From Bacteroides sp. (GTDB lineage: Bacteria > Bacteroidota > Bacteroidia > Bacteroidales > GCA-2748055), in contig DSDZ01000384.1 in NCBI GenBank assembly GCA_011048475.1, positions 1 through 6,162 of the forward strand: a stretch of 6,162 nucleotides of DNA, given 5' to 3'. A program made the position numbers and the translations under genes. The notes under the pieces are model-generated. The model searched no databases, was not told the DNA's origin, and saw nothing but the letters and a program-made list of their open reading frames with translations. This document shows positions 5,678 through 6,162 of the stretch, one piece after another (positions within the stretch are counted from its first letter, which is position 1; the number at the start of each line of letters is the position of its first letter).

Positions 5678-6162
5678 ATGAAAGTAAAAAGAACAAATAA
5701 TATTCCTGAATATTCCATTATATCAAAAGATTTTATAGGTTTTCAGTATTGTGACTCATTTCGTACGGTAATACAAACAAATAATAGTCTGGATAGAATT
5801 ACTACTGATCTTTTTCAGACACCAAAATGGGCAGATTTTTTAATGACCATCAGAAATGCAGTTGTAAGATTGGCAGGTTTGACTGCAGGGGGAAATAAGA
5901 AAAACACGTATGTATCGGATTATTATCCTATAGGTTCAAGAGCCGTATACTTTACTGTTATTGACAGGAATGAGAATGAAATATTAATGGCCGAAAATGA
6001 TAAACATTTAAATTTCAGGGTTTCTGTAATGGTTAACCGGCAGGATGATCATTTAACAATACACTTAACAACATTAGTGAAATACAATAATTTTCTTGGA
6101 TGGCTATATTTTTTCCCTGTCAAACCTTTTCATAGATTGATCATAATATCATTATTCAAAAG
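5678..6162 (+). CDS. DUF2867-like protein, C-terminus just beyond window
   Basis: Open frame of 161 codons from ATG 5678 to the right edge without a stop. The sequence resembles the DUF2867 family by memory of its pattern: YCDSF (24-28), a central LFQTPKWADFLMTIRNAVVRLAGL (45-68), NDKHLNFRVSV (107-117), then LTTLVKYNNFLGWLYFFPVKPFHRLII (130-156). Family members are about 150-170 residues, so nearly the whole protein is present. No signal peptide or convincing membrane span is seen. Its function is unknown. The reading frame is the same as that of the nucleotidyltransferase tail and stays open back to 5588, so the start at 5678 rests on the first ATG and on where family similarity begins; TTG at 5597 would be an alternative. 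There is no clear ribosome site. It is AT-rich, unlike the receptor module. Confidence 0.8.
   Translation, partial: MKVKRTNNIPEYSIISKDFIGFQYCDSFRTVIQTNNSLDRITTDLFQTPKWADFLMTIRNAVVRLAGLTAGGNKKNTYVSDYYPIGSRAVYFTVIDRNENEILMAENDKHLNFRVSVMVNRQDDHLTIHLTTLVKYNNFLGWLYFFPVKPFHRLIIISLFK

Overview
The window looks like chromosomal DNA of a Bacteroidota bacterium. The evidence is a SusC/RagA-type TonB-dependent receptor with an N-terminal STN domain, a FecR-type anti-sigma factor with a C-terminal DUF4974-like domain, an ECF sigma factor of the Bacteroidetes type, and several copies of the Bacteroidota -7 promoter box TAnnTTTG placed directly in front of genes.

Layout. Positions 1-4969 hold three genes on the minus strand, transcribed right to left: ECF sigma factor (4969-4391), FecR-like anti-sigma factor (4153-3107) and the SusC-like receptor (2978 to beyond position 1, C-terminus missing). 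The sigma gene and fecR each have their own promoter-like sequence. A terminator-like hairpin sits in the fecR leader. The 128-bp gap between fecR and susC carries plus-strand signals pointing against the operon: an exact TAnnTTTG box overlapping the susC start codon and, about 40-70 bp further on, a perfect 8-bp hairpin followed by seven T. Together they could encode an antisense RNA of about 60 nt complementary to the susC leader.

Positions 4970-5345 are non-coding. The sigma promoter, with an inverted repeat around its -7 box, and a second imperfect inverted repeat lie at the left end; the rest shows no clear feature.

Positions 5346-6162 are on the plus strand and clearly more AT-rich. 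They hold a minimal nucleotidyltransferase (MNT) gene broken by a one-base frameshift and an in-frame stop, followed without an intervening stop by an apparently intact DUF2867-like gene that runs off the right edge.

How the genes work together (inference from family knowledge): the receptor binds an extracellular oligosaccharide or other nutrient and signals through its periplasmic STN domain to the C-terminal part of FecR. FecR then releases or activates the sigma factor, which drives transcription of the susC/susD operon. SusD and the degradative enzymes would lie beyond position 1, so the substrate cannot be deduced. The plus-strand genes at the right look unrelated to this module.
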